Assembly (NCBI GenBank): GCA_916610825.1
Contig: OU744452.1
Coordinates: 9,828,021 to 9,892,020, forward strand
Direction: 5' to 3'
DNA length: 64,000 nucleotides
Source of the DNA: Haliclystus octoradiatus
Lineage: Eukaryota > Cnidaria > Staurozoa > Stauromedusae > Haliclystidae
The notes under the pieces were generated by a model. It was not told the origin of the DNA. It searched no databases and saw only the letters and a program-made list of their open reading frames with translations. How positions within the stretch are numbered: position 1 is the stretch's first letter; each line of letters begins with the position of its first letter. A program made the position numbers and the translations under genes. Positions 12,901-27,900 of this stretch are shown here, piece after piece.

Positions 12901-15900
12901 AGAGAAGCCAAGCTCAATAACTGATCAACCAACCACTATTGCTGATATCACCACTACAGAAACACCATCTACCACGTATGCTCCATCTACAACTGAAAAA
13001 CCAAGTACTATAACTGATCAACCGACCACTGTTGCTGATAATACCACTACAGAAACACCATCTACCACTTATGTTCCCACTACAACCGAAAAGCCAAGCA
13101 CTGTAACTGATCAACCAACCACCTTTGCTGACAACACCACTACCGAAACACCTTCTACCTCCTCCGCTTCAACAACAACAGAGAAGCCAAGCACTGTTAC
13201 TGATCAACCAACCACGATTGCTGATAACACCACTACAGAAACACCATCTACTACATTAGCTCCAACAACAACAGAGAAGCCAAGCACTATAACTGATCAA
13301 CCAACCACTGTTGCTGATAACACCACTACCGAATCACCTTCTACCACGTATATTCCAACTACAACCGAACAACCAAGCACTGTAACTGATCAACCGATCA
13401 CTGTTGCTGATAACACCACTACAGAAACACCATCTACTACATTAGCTCCAACAACAACAGAGAAGCCAAGCACTGTTACTGAAGAACCAACCACTATTGC
13501 TGATAACACCACTACCGAAACACCTTCTACCTCCTCCGGTCCAACAACAACAGAGAAGCCAAGCACTATAACTGATCAACCAACCACGATTGCTGATAAC
13601 ACCACTACCGCAGCACCTTCTACTACATTAGCTCCAACAACAACAGAGAAGCCAAGCACTGTAACTGATCAACTGACCACTGTTGCTGATAACACCACTA
13701 CAGAAACACCATCTACTACATTAGCTCCAACAACAACAGAGAAGCCAAGCACTGTTACTGAAGAACCAACCACTATTGCTGATAACACCACTAGCGAAAC
13801 ACCTTCTACCTCCTCCGGTCCAACAACAACAGAGAAGCCAAGCACTATAACTGATCAACCAACCACTATTGCTGATATCACCACTACAGAAACACCATCT
13901 ACCACGTATGCTCCATCTACAACTGAAAAACCAAGTACTATAACTGATCAACCGACCACTGTTGCTGATAACACCACTACCAAAACACCTTCTACCTCCT
14001 CCGGTCCAACAACAACAGAGAAGCCAAGCACTGTTACTGAAGAACCAACCACTATTGCTGATAACACCACTACCGAAACACCTTTTACCTCCTCCGCTCC
14101 AACAACAACAGAGAAGCCAAGCACTGTTACTGATCAACCAACCACTATTGCTGATAACACCACTAGCGAAACACCTTCTACCTCATCAGCTCCAACAACA
14201 ACAGAAAAGCCAAGCACTGTAACTGATCAACCAACCACTATTGCTGATAACACCACTACAGAAACACCATCTACCACGTATGCTCCATCTACAACTGAAA
14301 AACCAAGTACTATAACTGATCAACCGACCACTGTTTCTGATAATACCACTACAAAAACACCATCAACAACAGAGAAGCCAAGCACTGTAACTGATCAACC
14401 AACCACTATTGCTGACAACACCACTAGCGAAGCACCTTCTACCTCATCAGCTCCAACAACAACAGAAAAGCCAAGCACTATTACTGATCAACCAACTACG
14501 ATTGCTGATAACACAACTAGCAAAACAACTTTTACCTCCTCCGCTCCAACAACAACAGAGAAGCCAAGCACTGTTACTGATCAACGAACCACTATTGCTG
14601 ATAACACCACTAGCGAAACACCTTCTACCTCATCAGCTCCAACAACAACAGAAAAGCCAAGCACTATTACTGATCAACCAACCACGATTGCTGATAACAC
14701 TACTACAGAAACATCATCTACCATGTATGCTCCATCTACAACTGAAAAACCAAGTACTATAACTGATCAACCGACCACTGCTGCTGATAATACCACTACA
14801 GAAACACCATCTACCACTAATGTTCCCACTACAACCGAAAAGCAAAGCACTGTAACTGATCAACCAACTACCTTTGCTGACAACACCACTACCGAAACAC
14901 CTTCTACCACGTATATTCCAACTACAACCGAACAACCAAGCACTGTAACTGATCAACCAACCACTATTGCTGATAACACCACTAGCGAAACACCTTCTAC
15001 GTCATCAGCTCCAACAACAACAGAAAAGCCAAGCACTATTACTGATCAACCAACCACGATTGCTGATAACGCCACTACAGAAACACCTTCTACAACATTA
15101 GCTCCAACAACAAAAGAGAAGCCAAGCACTATTACTGATCAACCAACCACTATTGCTGATAACACCACTAGCGAAACACCTTCTACCTCATCAGCTCCAA
15201 CAACAACAGAAAAGCCAAGCACTATAACTAATCAACCGACCACTGTTGCTGATAACACCACTACAGAAACACCATCTACTACATTAGCTCCAACAACAAC
15301 AGAGAAGCCAAGCACTGTTTCTGATCAACCAATCACGATTGCTGATAACGCCACTACAGAAACACCTTCTACCTCCTCCGCTCCAACAACAACAGAGAAG
15401 CCAAGCACTGTTACTGAAGAACCAACCACTATTGCTGATAACACCAATACCGAAACACCTTCTACCTCCTCCGCTCCAACAACAACAGAGATGCCAAGCA
15501 CTGTTACTGATCAACCAACCACTATTGCTGATAACACTACTACAGAAACACCATCTACCACGTATGTTCCAACTACAACCGAAAATCCAAGCACTATATC
15601 TGATCAGCCAACCACTATTGCTGATAACACCACTAGCGAAACACCTTCTACCTCATCAGCTCCAACAACAACAGAAAAGCCAAGCACTATAACTGATCAA
15701 CCGACCACTGTTGCTGATAACACCACTACCAAAACACCTTCTACCACGTATATTCCAACTACAACCGAACAACCAAGTACTGTAACTGATCAACCGACCA
15801 CTGTTGCTAATAACACCACTACCAAAACACCTTCTACCTCCTCCGGTCCAACAACAACAGAGAAGCCAAGCACTGTTACTGAAGAACCAACCACTATTGC

Positions 15901-18900
15901 TGATAACACCACTACCGAAACACCTTTTACCTCCTCCGCTCCAACAACAACAGAGAAGCCAAGCACTGTTACTGATCAACCAACCACTATTGCTGATAAC
16001 ACCACTAGCGAAACACCTTCTACCTCATCAGCTCCAACAACAACAGAAAAGCCAAGCACTGTAACTGATCAACCAACCACTATTGCTGATAACACCACTA
16101 CAGAAACACCATCTACCACGTATGCTCCATCTACAACTGAAAAACCAAGTACTATAACTGATCAACCGACCACTGTTTCTGATAATACCACTACAAAAAC
16201 ACCGTCAACAACAGAGAAGCCAAGCACTGTAACTGATCAACCAACCACTATTGCTGACAACACCACTAGCGAAACACCTTCTACCTCATCAGCTCCAACA
16301 ACAACAGAAAAGCCAAGCACTGTAACTGATCAACCAACCACTATTGCTGATAACACCACTACAGAAACACCATCTACCACGTATGCTCCATCTACAACTG
16401 AAAAACCAAGTACTATAACTGATCAACCGACCACTGTTTCTGATAATACCACTACAAAAACACCGTCAACAACAGAGAAGCCAAGCACTGTAACTGATCA
16501 ACCAACCTCTATTGCTGACAACACCACTAGCGAAGCACCTTCTACCTCATCAGCTCCAACAACAACAGAAATGCCAAGCACTATTACTGATCAACCAAGT
16601 ACGATTGCCGATAACACCACTAGCGAAACAACTTCTACCTCATCAGCTCCAACAACAACAGAAAAGCCAAGCACTGTTACTGATAAAACAACCACTATTG
16701 CTGATGACACTACTACAGAAACACCATCTACCACGTATGTTCCAACTACAACAGAAAGTCAAAGCACTATAACTGATCAGCCAACCACTATTGCTGATAA
16801 CACCACTAGCGAAACACCTTCTACCACGTATGCTCCATCTACAACTGAAAAACCAAGTACTATAACTGATCAACCGACCACTGTTTCTGATAATACCACT
16901 ACAAAAACACCGTCAACAACAGAGAAGCCAAGCACTGTAACTGATCAACCAACCACTATTGCTGACAACACCACTAGCGAAGCACCTTCTACCTCATCAG
17001 CTCCAACAACAACAGAAAAGCCAAGCACTATTACTGATCAACCAAGTACGATTGCTGATAACACCACTAGCGAAACAACTTCTACCTCATCAGCTCCAAC
17101 AACAACAGAAAAGCCAAGCACTATTACTGATCAACAAACCACGATTGCTGATAACACCACTAGTGAAACACTTTCTACCTCATCAGCTCCAACAACAACA
17201 ACAGAAAAGCCAAGCACTGTTACTGATCAACCAACCACTATTGCTGATAACACCACTACCGAAACACCTTCTACTACCTCTGCTCCAATAACAACAACAG
17301 AAAAGCCAAGCACTATAACTGATCAACCGACCACTGTTGTTGATAACACCACTACAGAAACACCATCTACTAAATTAGCTCCAACAACAACAGAGAAGAC
17401 AAGCACTGTTTCTGATCAACCAACCACGATTGCTGATAACACCACTACAGAAACATCTTCTACCACTTCAGCTCCAACAACAACAGAAAAACCAAGCACC
17501 GTAACTGATCAACCAACCACTGTTCCTGATAACACCACTACCAAAACACCTTCTACCACGTATATTCCAACTACAACCGAACAACCAAGCACTGTAACTG
17601 ATCAACCGACCACTGTTGCTAATAACACCACTACCAAAACATTTTCTACCATGTCCGGTCCAACAACAACAGAGAAGCCAAGCACTGTTACTGAAGAACC
17701 AACCACTATTGCTGATAACACCACTACCGAAACACCTTCTACCTCCTCCGGTCCATCAACAACAGAGAAGCCAAGCACTATAACTGATCAACCAACCACG
17801 ATTGCTGATAACACCACTCCCGCAGCACCTTCTACTACATTAGCTCCAACAACAACAGAGAAGCCAAGCACTGTAACTGATCAACCAACCACGATTGCTG
17901 ATAACACCACTACTGAAACACCTTCCACTACATTAGCTCCAACAACAACAGAGAAGCCAAGCACTGTAACTGATCAACCAACCACTATTGCTGATAACAC
18001 CACAAGCGAAACAACTTCTACGTCATCAGCTCCAACAACAACAGAAAAGCCAAGCACTATTACTGATCAACCAACCACGATTGCTGATAACACCACTACA
18101 GAAACACCATCTACCACGTATGCTCCATCTACAACTGAAAAACCAAGTACTTTAACTGATCAACCGACCACTGTTGCTGATAATACCACTACAGAAACAC
18201 CTTCTACCTCCTCCGCTCCAACAACAACAGAGAAGCCAAGCACTATTACTGATCAAACAACCACGATTGCTGATAACACCACTACCGAAACACCTTCTAC
18301 CACGTATATTCCAACTACAACCGTACAACCAAGCACTATAACTGATCAACCGACCACTGTTGCTGATAATACCACTACAGAAACACCATCTACCACTTAT
18401 GTTCCCACTACAACAGAAAAGCAAAGCACTGTAACTGATCAACCGACCACCTTTGCTGACAACACCACTACCGAAACACCTTCGACTTCCTCCGCTCCAA
18501 CAACAACAGAGAAGCCAAGCACTGTTACTGATCAACCAACCACGATTGCTGATAACACTACTACAGAAACAACATCTACCACGTATGTTCCAACTACAAC
18601 GGAAAACCCAAGCACTATATCTGATCAGCCAACCACTATTTCTGATAACACCACTAGCGAAACACCTTCTACCTCATCAGCTCCAACAACAACAGAACCA
18701 CCAAGCACTATAACTGATCAACCGACCACTGTTGCTGATAACACCACTACAGAAACACCATCTACTACATTAGCTCCAACAACAACAGAGAAGCCAAGCA
18801 CTGTTTCTGATCAACCAACCACGATTGCTGATAACACCACTACAGAAACATCTTCTACCACTTCAGCTCCAACAACAACAGAAAAACCAAGCAGCGTAAT

Positions 18901-21900
18901 TGATCAACCAACCACTGTTCCTGATAACACCACTACCAAAACACCTTCTACCACGTATATTCCAACTACAACCGAACAACCAAGCACTGTAACTGATCAA
19001 CCGACCACTGTTGCTAATAACACCACTACCAAAACATTTTCTACCTCCTCCGGTCCAACAACAACAGAGAAGCCAAGCACTGTTACTGAAGAACCAACCA
19101 CCATTGCTGATAACACCACTACCGAAACACCTTCTACCTCCTCTGGTCCAACAACAACAGAGAAGCCAAGCACTATAACTGATCAACCAAACACGATTGC
19201 TGATAACACCACTCCCGCAGCACCTTCTACTACATTAGCTCCAACAACAACAGAGAAGCCAAGCACTGTAACTGATCAACCAACCACGATTGCTGATAAC
19301 ACCACTACTGAAACACCTTCCACTACATTAGCTCCAACAACAACAGAGAAGCCAAGCACTGTTACTGAAGAACCAACCACTATTGCTGATAACACCACTA
19401 CCGAAACACCTTCTACCTCCTCCGGTCCAACAACAACAGAGAAGCCAAGCACTATAACTGATCAACCAACCACGATTGCTGATAACACCACTCCCGCAGC
19501 ACCTTCTACTACATTAGCTCCAACAACAACAGAGAAGCCAAGCACTGTAACTGATCAACCAACCACGATTGCTGATAACACCACTACAGAAACACCTTCC
19601 ACTACTTTAGCTCCAACAACAACAGAGAAGCCAAGCACTGTAACTGATCAACCAACCACTATTGCTGATAACACCACAAGCGAAACAACTTCTACGTCAT
19701 CAGCTCCAACAACAACAGAAAAGCCAAGCACTATTACTGATCAACCAACCACGATTGCTGATAACACCACTACAGAAACACCATCTACCACGTATGCTCC
19801 ATCTACAACTGAAAAATCAAGTACTTTAACTGATCAACCAACCACTGTTGCTGATAATACCACTACAGAAACACCTTCTACCTCCTCCGCTCCAACAACA
19901 ACAGAGAAGCCAAGCACTATTACTGATCAAACAACCACGATTGCTGATAACACCACTACCGAAACACCTTCTACCACGTATATTCCAACTACAACCGTAC
20001 AACCAAGCACTATAACTGATCAACCGACCACTGTTGCTGATAATACCACTACAGAAACACCATCTACCACTTATGTTCCCACTACAACAGAAAAGCAAAG
20101 CACTGTAACTGATCAACCGACCACCTTTGCTGACAACACCACTACCGAAACACCTTCGACTTCCTCCGCTCCAACAACAACAGAGAAGCCAAGCACTGTT
20201 ACTGATCAACCAACCACGATTGCTGATAACACTACTACAGAAACAACATCTACCACGTATGTTCCAACTACAACGGAAAACCCAAGCACTATATCTGATC
20301 AGCCAACCACTATTTCTGATAACACCACTAGCGAAACACCTTCTACCTCATCAGCTCCAACAACAACAGAACCACCAAGCACTATAACTGATCAACCGAC
20401 CACTGTTGCTGATAACACCACTACAGAAACACCATCTACTACATTAGCTCCAACAACAACAGAGAAGCCAAGCACTGTTTCTGATCAACCAACCACGATT
20501 GCTGATAACACCACTACAGAAACATCTTCTACCACTTCAGCTCCAAAAACAACAGAAAAACCAAGCACCGTAATTGATCAACCAACCACTGTTCCTGATA
20601 ACACCACTACCAAAACACCTTCTACCACGTATATTCCAACTACAACCGAACAACCAAGCACTGTAACTGATCAACCGACCACTGTTGCTAATAACACCAC
20701 TACCAAAACATTTTCTACCTCCTCCGGTCCAACAACAACAGAGAAGCCAAGCACTGTTACTGAAGAACCAACCACTATTGCTGATAACACCACTACCGAA
20801 ACACCTTCTACCTCCTCCGGTCCAACAACAACAGAGAAGCCAAGCACTATAACTGATCAACCAAACACGATTGCTGATAACACCACTCCCGCAGCACCTT
20901 CTACTACATTAGCTCCAACAACAACAGAGAAGCCAAGCACTGTAACTGATCAACCAACCACGATTGCTGATAACACCACTACTGAAACACCTTCCACTAC
21001 AATAGCTCCAACAACAACAGAGAAGCCAAGCACTGTTACTGAAGAACCAACCACTATTGCTGATAACACCACTCCCGAAACACCTTCTACCTCCTCCGGT
21101 CCAACAACAACAGAGAAGCCAAGCACTATAACTGATCAACCAACCATGATTGCTGATAACACCACTCCCGCAGCACCTTCTACTACATTAGCTCCAACAA
21201 CAACAGAGAAGCCAAGCACTGTAACTGATCAACCAACCACGATTGCTGATAACACCACTACTGAAACACCTTCCACTACAATAGCTCCAACAACAACAGA
21301 GAAGCCAAGCACTGTAACTGATCAACCAACCACTATTGCTGATAACACCACTAGCGAAACACCTTCTACGTCATCAGCTCCACCAACAACAGAAAAGCCA
21401 AGCACTATTACTGATCAACCAACCACGATGTCTGATAACACCACTCCCGCAGCACCTTCTACTACATTAGCTCCAACAACAACAGAGAAGCCAAACACTG
21501 TAACTGATCAACCAACCACTATTGCTGATAACACCACTACAGAAACACCATCTACCACGTATGCTCCATCTACAACTGAAAAACCAAGTACTATAACTGA
21601 TCAACCGACCACTGTTGCTGATAACACCACTACAGAAACACCATCTACTACATTAGCTCCAACAACAACAGAGAAGCCAAGCACTGTAACTGATCAACCA
21701 ACCACTATTGCTGATAACACCACTAGCAAAACACCTTCTACGTCATCAGCTCCAACAACAACAGAAAAGCCAAGCACTATAACTGATCAACCAACCACGA
21801 TTGCTGATAACACCACTACCGCAGCACCTTCTACTACATTAGCTCCAACAACAACAGAGAAGCCAAGCACTGTAACTGATCAACTGACCACTGTTGCTGA

Positions 21901-24900
21901 TAACACCACTACAGAAACACCATCTACTACATTAGCTCCAACAACAACAGAGAAGCCAAGCACTGTAACTGATCAACCAACCACTATTGCTGATAACACC
22001 ACTAGCGAAACACCTTCTACCTCCTCCGGTCCAACAACAACAGAGAAGCCAAGCACTATAACTGATCAACCAACCACTATTGCTGATATCACCACTACAG
22101 AAACACCATCTACCACGTATGCTCCATCTACAACTGAAAAACCAAGTACTATTACTGATCAACCGACCACTGTTGCTGATAATACCACTACAGAAACACC
22201 ATCTACCACTTATGTTCCCACTACAACCGAAAAGCCAAGCACTGTAACTGATCAAACAACCACCTTTGCTGACAACACCACTACCGAAACACCTTCTACC
22301 TCCTCCGCTCCAACAACAACAGAGAAGCCAAGCACTGTTACTGATCAACCAACCACGATTGCTGATAACACCACTACAGAAACACCATCTACTACATTAG
22401 CTCCAACAACAACAGAGAAGCCAAGCACTATAACTGATCAACCAACCACTGTTGCTGATAACACCACTACCGAAACACCTTCTACCACGTATATTCCAAC
22501 TACAACCGAACAACCAAGCACTGTAACTGATCAACCGATCACTGTTGCTGATAACACCACTACAGAAACACCATCTACTACATTAGCTCCAACAACAACA
22601 GAGAAGCCAAGCACTGTAACTGATCAACCAACCACCTTTGCTGACAACACCACTACCGAAACACTTTCTACCTCCTTCGCTCCAACAACAACAGAGAAGC
22701 CAAGCACTGTTACTGATCAACCAACCACGATTGCTGATAACACCACTACAGAAACACCATCTACTACATTAGCTCCAACAACAACAGAGAAGCCAAGCAC
22801 TATAACTGATCAACCAAGCACTGTTGCTGATAACACCACTACCGAAACACCTTCTACCACGTATATTCCAATTACAACCGAACAACCAAGCACTGTAACT
22901 GATCAACCGACCACTGTTGCTGATAACACCACTACAGAAACACCATCTACCACGTATGCTCCATCTACAACTGAAAAACCAAGTACTATAACTGATCAAC
23001 CGACCACTGTTGCTGATAATACCACTACAGAAACACCATCTACCACTTATGTTCCCACTACAACCGAAAAGCCAAGCACTGTAACTGATCAACCAACCAC
23101 TGTTGCTGATAACACCACTACAGAAACACCATCTACTACATTAGCTCCAACAACAACAGAGAAGCCAAGCACTGTTACTGAAGAACCAACCACTATTGCT
23201 GATAACACCACTACCGAAACACCTTCTACCTCCTCCGGTCCAACAACAACAGAGAAGCCAAGCACTATAACTGATCAACCAACCACTATTGCTGATAACA
23301 CCACTACAGAAACACCATCTACCACGTATGCTCCATCTACAACTGAAAAACCAAGTACTATGACTGATCAACCGACCACTGTTGCTGATAACACCACTAC
23401 AGAAACACCATCTACTACATTAGCTCCAACAACAACAGAGAAGCCAAGCACTGTAACTGATCAACGAACCACTATTGCTGATAACACCACTAGCGAAACA
23501 CCTTCTACGTCATCAGCTCCAACAACAACAGAAAAGCCAAGCACTATAACTGATCAACCAACCACGATTGCTGATAACACCACTACCGCAGCACCTTCTA
23601 CTACATTAGCTCCAACAACAACAGAGAAGCCAAGCACTGTAACTGATCAACTGACCACTGTTGCTGATAACACCACTACAGAAACACCATCTACTACATT
23701 AGCTCCAACAACAACAGAGAAGCCAAGCACTGTAACTGATCAACCAACCACTATTGCTGATAACACCACTAGCGAAACACCTTCTACCTCCTCCGGTCCA
23801 ACAACAACAGAGAAGCCAAGCACTATAACTGATCAACCAACCACTATTGCTGATATCACCACTACAGAAACACCATCTACCACGTATGCTCCATCTACAA
23901 CTGAAAAACCAAGTACTATAACTGATCAACCGACCACTGTTGCTGATAATACCACTACAGAAACACCATCTACCACTTATGTTCCCACTACAACCGAAAA
24001 GCCAAGCACTGTAACTGATCAAACAACCACCTTTGCTGACAACACCACTACCGAAACACCTTCTACCTCCTCCGCTCCAACAACAACAGAGAAGCCAAGC
24101 ACTGTTACTGATCAACCAACCACGATTGCTGATTACACCACTACAGAAACACCATCTACTACATTAGCTCCAACAACAACAGAGAAGCCAAGCACTATAA
24201 CTGATCAACCAACCATGATTGCTGATAACACCACTCCCGCAGCACCTTCTACTACATTAGCTCCAACAACAACAGAGAAGCCAAGCACTGTAACTGATCA
24301 ACCAACCACGATTGCTGATAACACCACTACTGAAACACCTTCCACTACAATAGCTCCAACAACAACAGAGAAGCCAAGCACTGTAACTGATCAACCAACC
24401 ACTATTGCTGATAACACCACTAGCGAAACACCTTCTACGTCATCAGCTCCACCAACAACAGAAAAGCCAAGCACTATTACTGATCAACCAACCACGATGT
24501 CTGATAACACCACTCCCGCAGCACCTTCTACTACATTAGCTCCAACAACAACAGAGAAGCCAAACACTGTAACTGATCAACCAACCACTATTGCTGATAA
24601 CACCACTACAGAAACACCATCTACCACGTATGCTCCATCTACAACTGAAAAACCAAGTACTATAACTGATCAACCGACCACTGTTGCTGATAACACCACT
24701 ACAGAAACACCATCTACTACATTAGCTCCAACAACAACAGAGAAGCCAAGCACTGTAACTGATCAACCAACCACTATTGCTGATAACACCACTAGCAAAA
24801 CACCTTCTACGTCATCAGCTCCAACAACAACAGAAAAGCCAAGCACTATAACTGATCAACCAACCACGATTGCTGATAACACCACTACCGCAGCACCTTC

Positions 24901-27900
24901 TACTACATTAGCTCCAACAACAACAGAGAAGCCAAGCACTGTAACTGATCAACTGACCACTGTTGCTGATAACACCACTACAGAAACACCATCTACTACA
25001 TTAGCTCCAACAACAACAGAGAAGCCAAGCACTGTAACTGATCAACCAACCACTATTGCTGATAACACCACTAGCGAAACACCTTCTACCTCCTCCGGTC
25101 CAACAACAACAGAGAAGCCAAGCACTATAACTGATCAACCAACCACTATTGCTGATATCACCACTACAGAAACACCATCTACCACGTATGCTCCATCTAC
25201 AACTGAAAAACCAAGTACTATTACTGATCAACCGACCACTGTTGCTGATAATACCACTACAGAAACACCATCTACCACTTATGTTCCCACTACAACCGAA
25301 AAGCCAAGCACTGTAACTGATCAAACAACCACCTTTGCTGACAACACCACTACCGAAACACCATCTACTACATTAGCTCCAACAACAACAGAGAAGCCAA
25401 GCACTATAACTGATCAACCAACCACGATTGCTGATAACACCACTACAGAAACACCATCTACTACATTAGCTCCAACAACAACAGAGAAGCCAAGCACTAT
25501 AACTGATCAACCAACCACTGTTGCTGATAACACCACTACCGAAACACCTTCTACCACGTATATTCCAACTACAACCGAACAACCAAGCACTGTAACTGAT
25601 CAACCGATCACTGTTGCTGATAACACCACTACAGAAACACCATCTACTACATTAGCTCCAACAACAACAGAGAAGCCAAGCACTGTAACTGATCAACCAA
25701 CCACCTTTGCTGACAACACCACTACCGAAACACTTTCTACCTCCTTCGCTCCAACAACAACAGAGAAGCCAAGCACTGTTACTGATCAACCAACCACGAT
25801 TGCTGATAACACCACTACAGAAACACCATCTACTACATTAGCTCCAACAACAACAGAGAAGCCAAGCACTATAACTGATCAACCAAGCACTGTTGCTGAT
25901 AACACCACTACCGAAACACCTTCTACCACGTATATTCCAATTACAACCGAACAACCAAGCACTGTAACTGATCAACCGACCACTGTTGCTGATAACACCA
26001 CTACAGAAACACCATCTACCACGTATGCTCCATCTACAACTGAAAAACCAAGTACTATAACTGATCAACCGACCACTGTTGCTGATAATACCACTACAGA
26101 AACACCATCTACCACTTATGTTCCCACTACAACCGAAAAGCCAAGCACTGTAACTGATCAACCAACCACGATTGCTGATAACACCACTACAGAAACACCA
26201 TCTACTACATTAGCTCCAACAACAACAGAGAAGCCAAGCACTGTTACTGAAGAACCAACCACTATTGCTGATAACACCACTACCGAAACACCTTCTACCT
26301 CCTCCGGTCCAACAACAACAGAGAAGCCAAGCACTATAACTGATCAACCAACCACTATTGCTGATAACACCACTACAGAAACACCATCTACCACGTATGC
26401 TCCATCTACAACTGAAAAACCAAGTACTATGACTGATCAACCGACCACTGTTGCTGATAACACCACTACAGAAACACCATCTACTACATTAGCTCCAACA
26501 ACAACAGAGAAGCCAAGCACTGTAACTGATCAACGAACCACTATTGCTGATAACACCACTAGCGAAACACCTTCTACGTCATCAGCTCCAACAACAACAG
26601 AAAAGCCAAGCACTATAACTGATCAACCAACCACGATTGCTGATAACACCACTACCGCAGCACCTTCTACTACATTAGCTCCAACAACAACAGAGAAGCC
26701 AAGCACTGTAACTGATCAACTGACCACTGTTGCTGATAACACCACTACAGAAACACCATCTACTACATTAGCTCCAACAACAACAGAGAAGCCAAGCACT
26801 GTAACTGATCAACCAACCACTATTGCTGATAACACCACTAGCGAAACACCTTCTACCTCCTCCGGTCCAACAACAACAGAGAAGCCAAGCACTATAACTG
26901 ATCAACCAACCACTATTGCTGATATCACCACTACAGAAACACCATCTACCACGTATGCTCCATCTACAACTGAAAAACCAAGTACTATAACTGATCAACC
27001 GACCACTGTTGCTGATAATACCACTACAGAAACACCATCTACCACTTATGTTCCCACTACAACCGAAAAGCCAAGCACTGTAACTGATCAACCAACCACC
27101 TTTGCTGACAACACCACTACCGAAACACCTTCTACCTCCTCCGCTCCAACAACAACAGAGAAGCCAAGCACTGTTACTGATCAACCAACCACGATTGCTG
27201 ATTACACCACTACAGAAACACCATCTACTACATTAGCTCCAACAACAACAGAGAAGCCAAGCACTATAACTGATCAACCAACCACTGTTGCTGATAACAC
27301 CACTACCGAAACACCTTCTACCACGTATATTCCAACTACAACCGAACAACCAAGCACTGTAACTGATCAACCGATCACTGTTGCTGATAACACCACTACA
27401 GAAACACCATCTACTACATTAGCTCCAACAACAACAGACAAGCCAAGCACTGTTACTGAAGAACCAACCACTATTGCTGATAACACCACTACCGAAACAC
27501 CTTCTACCTCCTCCGGTCCAACAACAACAGAGAAGCCAAGCACTATAACTGATCAACCAACCACGATTGCTGATAACACCACTAACGCAGCACCTTCTAC
27601 TACATTAGCTCCAACAACAACAGAGAAGCCAAGCACTGTAACTGATCAACTGACCACTGTTGCTGATAACACCACTACAGAAACACCATCTACTACATTA
27701 GCTCCAACAACAACAGAGAAGCCAAGCACTGTAACTGATCAACCAACCACTATTGCTGATAACACCACTAGCGAAACACCTTCTACCTCCTCCGGTCCAA
27801 CAACAACAGAGAAGCCAAGCACTATAACTGATCAACCAACCACTATTGCTGATATCACCACTACAGAAACACCATCTACCACGTATGCTCCATCTACAAC

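Larger units (their letters stand above)
13691..21901 (+). repeat. Diverged block of 89 units without the higher-order marker
   Basis: No Asp-Gln-Leu unit occurs here. Four units are 25 aa and two are 32 aa; allowing for them the length is exactly 89 units. The Ser-Ser-Ala segment is mostly coded TCATCA, and Ile/Val 22 is often ATT or GTT. Many private substitutions occur: Glu to Lys at residue 5, Asp to Asn giving Asn-Asn-Thr-Thr, Met in several places, Thr-Lys-Glu-Lys near 15,110, and Asp-Lys-Thr near 16,683. Greater unit diversity suggests that this block has been less homogenised than its neighbours. Confidence 0.8.

Noticed and set aside
14409-14762. + strand open frames of 60-142 codons rich in Leu, Pro and Gln runs in another frame
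   Set aside because: They are shadows in the neighbouring frame, open only where codon 22 is GTT/ATT, with no ATG of their own and no conserved ends.
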